Below, in pieces: positions 6,626 to 8,606 of a DNA stretch of 8,606 bases. A program made the translations under genes and the position numbers. The stretch is from Pseudomonadota bacterium (GTDB lineage Bacteria > Pseudomonadota > Gammaproteobacteria > JAKAQQ01), in assembly GCA_021819635.1 (NCBI GenBank), contig JAKAQQ010000021.1:1-8606 (forward strand), read 5' to 3'. The notes under the pieces are model-generated. The model saw only the letters and a program-made list of their open reading frames with translations. It did no database searches and had not been told where the DNA came from. The stretch's first letter is position 1. Each line of letters begins with the position of its first letter.

Positions 6626-8188
6626 CTACTCCCCCTTGTCCGCGGCGGTGTAGGCGGCGACGCCGTCGAAGGCGTAGAGGTTCTCGGTCTTGATCGTTTC
6701 GAGCCCCGCCGCGCCCAGGGCGGCGAGGAGGGTCGAGACCCGGGCGCCGACTTTCTCCACGCCCTCGTCCGGTTCCGGCAGAAGGAACCGGCAGCGCCAG
6801 TGGTCGGTGCAGAAGGTTTCGGGAAAGCCGTCGGGCCAGACCCGTGTGCCGCGGTTCGAGATCATGGCGAGCCGGAAGGGGGCGGGCGTCGCGGGCCCGA
6901 GGTCTCGGGCCAGGCGCTCGGGGTCGCGGAGGCCGTCCGCGGGGGACCAGTCGAGGAAGACGTCGACGCCGTGGAAGCTCTTCGCCGGCCGGTGCGCGGC
7001 GGTGGGTGGTGCAAGGGCGAGACGGAACGCCTCGGCGTCCGGCGCGGCGTAGAGGGCGGGGGGGAGGTGCTGCGGCCGCGTCCCGAGGCGGGCGACCACG
7101 GCCTCGGCAAACGCCGCGGTGCCCACCCGCTCGCGGGTCGTCCGCTCGTTGGCGATATCGGCCGTGTGCACGCCGTCCTCAATCGTCCGGAGCCAGGCGT
7201 TGTGGAGCCGCGTCGCTTCTTCGGGCCGGCCGATATGGACGAGGAGAAGCACGGCCGCCATGAGGAGACCGGAGGGGTTGGCAATGCCGCGGCCGGCGAT
7301 GTCGGGCGCCGAGCCATGGACCGCCTCGAACATGGCGCACTCGGGTCCGATGTTGGCCGAGCCCGCGAGGCCCACGGAGCCCGAGATCTGGGCGACCACG
7401 TCGGAGAGGATGTCCCCGTAGAGGTTGAGGGTGACGACGACGTCGAAGTTCTGCGGGACGGTGGCCAGGCGGGCGGTCCCGATGTCGACGATGAGGTGTT
7501 CCGCCTCGATGTCGGGGTACTCCCGCCGGACCTCGTCGAAGACCCGGTGGAAAAGCCCGTCGGTGCGCTTCATGATGTTGTCTTTGGTGAGGCAGGTCAC
7601 CTTGCGCCGCCCGTGGGCACGGGCGTAGGCAAAGGCGTAGCGCACGATCCGCTCCGAGCCCGGCCGGCTGATGAGCTTGAGGCACTGGGCGACTTCCGCC
7701 GTCTGGAGGTACTCGATCCCCCCGTAGGTATCTTCCTCGTTCTCGCGCACGATGACGACGTCCATGCCCGGATGGAGCGTGGGGACGTAGGGGTGGTAGG
7801 TCGGGCAGGGGCGCACGTTGGCAAAGAGACCGAGGCTCTTGCGGAGCGTTACGTTCACGCTCTTGAAGCCCCCGCCCTGCGGGGTTGTCACCGGGGCCTT
7901 GAGGAGCACGCGGTGACGGCGGATCGTCGCCCAGGCCTCGGGCGAGATGCCGGAGTTCACGCCGCGGCGGTAGGCGCTCTCGCCAAGGATCACCTGTTCG
8001 TGGCGGAGGTCGGGGCAGGCGGCGCTCAGGATGCGGAGCACCGCCGCGGTGATCTCGGGGCCGATGCCGTCGCCCGGAGCGACGGCGATGGTGGGCGGAA
8101 GACGGTCCCGTTCGGTGACGAGCGAGGGCGGGCTTGGGGGGAGCGCCGCTCCCGGGGGCGGGTTCGGAGAGAAGGGATGATGGGGCAC
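6626..8188 (-). CDS. icd: Isocitrate dehydrogenase, Rickettsia/Thermus type
   Basis: Oxidative decarboxylation of isocitrate to 2-oxoglutarate in the TCA cycle. From the GTG at 8188 the protein has 520 residues; Thermus IDH has about 496. The core begins at TIAVAPGDGIGPE (33-45). Substrate residues aligned with E. coli IDH are Ser110, Asn112, Arg116, Arg126, Arg148, Tyr155 (DTYGGIEY) and the catalytic Lys202 (TKDNIMK). Metal-binding Asp259 and Asp263 lie in NLYGDILSD. The cofactor loop is HGSAPDIAG (291-299), with Asp-Ile where NADP enzymes of E. coli and Thermus have Lys-Tyr. A C-terminal extension (about 405-520) holds GVDVFLDW, MISNRGTRVWP and DHWRCRF, as in Thermus IDH, and excludes plain isopropylmalate dehydrogenase. 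Start choice: an ATG at 8299 has AGGAG (plus 8305-8309) 5 bases upstream. The added 37 codons, however, have clearly lower third-position GC and no family match, so 8188 is preferred. It is convergent with coaD. Confidence 0.9.
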   Translation of the reverse strand: MPHHPFSPNPPPGAALPPSPPSLVTERDRLPPTIAVAPGDGIGPEITAAVLRILSAACPDLRHEQVILGESAYRRGVNSGISPEAWATIRRHRVLLKAPVTTPQGGGFKSVNVTLRKSLGLFANVRPCPTYHPYVPTLHPGMDVVIVRENEEDTYGGIEYLQTAEVAQCLKLISRPGSERIVRYAFAYARAHGRRKVTCLTKDNIMKRTDGLFHRVFDEVRREYPDIEAEHLIVDIGTARLATVPQNFDVVVTLNLYGDILSDVVAQISGSVGLAGSANIGPECAMFEAVHGSAPDIAGRGIANPSGLLMAAVLLLVHIGRPEEATRLHNAWLRTIEDGVHTADIANERTTRERVGTAAFAEAVVARLGTRPQHLPPALYAAPDAEAFRLALAPPTAAHRPAKSFHGVDVFLDWSPADGLRDPERLARDLGPATPAPFRLAMISNRGTRVWPDGFPETFCTDHWRCRFLLPEPDEGVEKVGARVSTLLAALGAAGLETIKTENLYAFDGVAAYTAADKGE

Positions 8189-8216
8189 GGATCGCTCGTC
8201 GGATGGGGCGCGACCA

Positions 8217-8222
8217 ATTGTA
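8217..8222 (-). promoter_or_regulatory. icd: Possible -10 element for icd
   Basis: On the minus strand this reads TACAAT, five of six matches to the sigma-70 -10 consensus, in an otherwise very GC-rich stretch. A start about 7 bases downstream would leave a leader of roughly 20 bases before the GTG at 8188. I see no good -35. If real, it argues against the upstream ATG at 8299, which would lie outside the transcript. Confidence 0.3.
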
Positions 8223-8231
8223 GTCCCCCCG

Positions 8232-8252
8232 CTCTGGGCGAGCGAGCCAGAG
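8232..8252. repeat. Short inverted repeat upstream of icd
   Basis: CTCTGG (8232-8237) and CCAGAG (8247-8252) are perfect 6-base arms around GCGAGCGAG. On the plus strand TTTT follows at 8257-8260. It lies just upstream of the possible icd -10 and could be an operator or a weak hairpin. The arms are short, so chance is a real alternative. Confidence 0.25.
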
Positions 8253-8299
8253 GCGGTTTTGAGCGCCCGGGAATTCGCGTGTTGGGTCCGGGCAACCAT

Positions 8300-8408
8300 C
8301 CGCGCTCCTCTGCTCCTCGAGCACGGGCTCCCGTGTGTCGGCCTGTTCCACCCTCGCGGTTGATCGTGGCGAGTGTCTCGGGGGCATCCCGGCGCGGCCC
8401 GCTCCGCG
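8300..8408. other. No recognisable gene between repeat remnant and icd
   Basis: Frames are open here but none has recognisable protein features, and codon-position bias is weak. The only notable item is a purine-rich minus-strand stretch with two AGGAG-like boxes (plus 8305-8318) just before the ATG at 8299, discussed under icd. Confidence 0.45.
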
Positions 8409-8606
8409 CTCCTCCACCGCCAGGTCGAGCAACGTCGCCGCGCCGGTCGGGACGTTGGCCACGGCATGGCGCCGGACTTCCTTGGACGTGTCCGACGTGG
8501 ATTCGGGGGACTCGTCGAGCGTGCCGGCCGGGCGCGGCTCGCGTGGGTGGGCCCTGCCCTTCGGCTCTACAGAATTCCGTGCGGGGGCGGAAGACGGAAG
8601 ATCGGA
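8409..8606 (-). pseudogene. Possible remnant of an LRV/HEAT-like repeat protein
   Basis: A minus-strand frame open from the right edge encodes KEVRRHAVANVPTGAATLLD and then LAVEE at 8479-8409. This aligns without gaps to the leucine-rich-variant repeat pattern (VR-x-x-VA-x-NP-x-TP-x-x-LL-x-x-LA). Third positions in this short stretch are strongly GC, like coding DNA. No stop follows in this frame until deep inside icd (7179), which a real neighbouring gene would not overlap. The gene is therefore either broken or frameshifted near 8400, or the match is chance. Upstream residues to the edge are Pro/Arg/Ser-rich and uninformative. A different minus frame stops at 8567-8569, leaving only 12 residues at the edge. 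Confidence 0.3.

Noticed and set aside
7179..8462. Minus-strand open frame overlapping icd by about 1 kb
   Set aside because: Within icd it is an Arg/Pro-rich shadow. Only its first part (8409-8477) was kept, as a possible repeat remnant.

Overview
This 8.6 kb window is GC-rich (roughly 70% by eye, with third codon positions almost all G or C in the real genes). It reads as ordinary bacterial chromosome. The gene content and protein styles point to a high-GC gammaproteobacterium or close relative. FtsE-FtsX and RsmD-CoaD sit back to back, the RsmD has the short basic/Pro-rich leader before its RIIAG motif, and FtsX and CoaD carry gamma-like sequence signatures. This assignment is inference from remembered family features, not from a search.

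Layout from left to right. A lipoprotein gene runs off the left edge on the minus strand (1-411). A 248-base gap follows, then a glutathione S-transferase family gene (minus, 660-1301), ftsX (minus, 1445-2437) and ftsE (minus, 2434-3159, overlapping ftsX by 4 bases). Next is a large lipoprotein lipase of the VolA/Pla-1 kind (minus, 3304-5322). A 64-base divergent gap separates it from rsmD (plus, 5387-6064) and coaD (plus, 6100-6591). Convergent to coaD is a Rickettsia/Thermus-type isocitrate dehydrogenase with a C-terminal extension domain (minus, GTG start near 8188). The last 300-400 bases hold no intact gene that I can define, only a minus-strand stretch that looks like a single leucine-rich-variant (LRV) repeat.

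How they fit together. FtsE and FtsX are one translationally coupled pair, an ABC-type complex that regulates septal peptidoglycan hydrolysis. RsmD (16S rRNA guanine methylation) and CoaD (coenzyme A synthesis) probably form a two-gene operon, a pairing common in gammaproteobacteria. In that group ftsE is usually preceded by ftsY and ftsX followed by rpoH. Here the lipase lies where ftsY is expected, and the GST gene lies where rpoH is expected. The isocitrate dehydrogenase is a separate TCA-cycle transcription unit.

I found no defence system, CRISPR array, insertion sequence, tRNA or rRNA, and nothing I can honestly call an undescribed system. The points most worth a second look are the lipase insertion between ftsE and rsmD, the isocitrate dehydrogenase subtype and its cofactor-site residues, and the decayed-looking repeat-protein sequence at the right edge.
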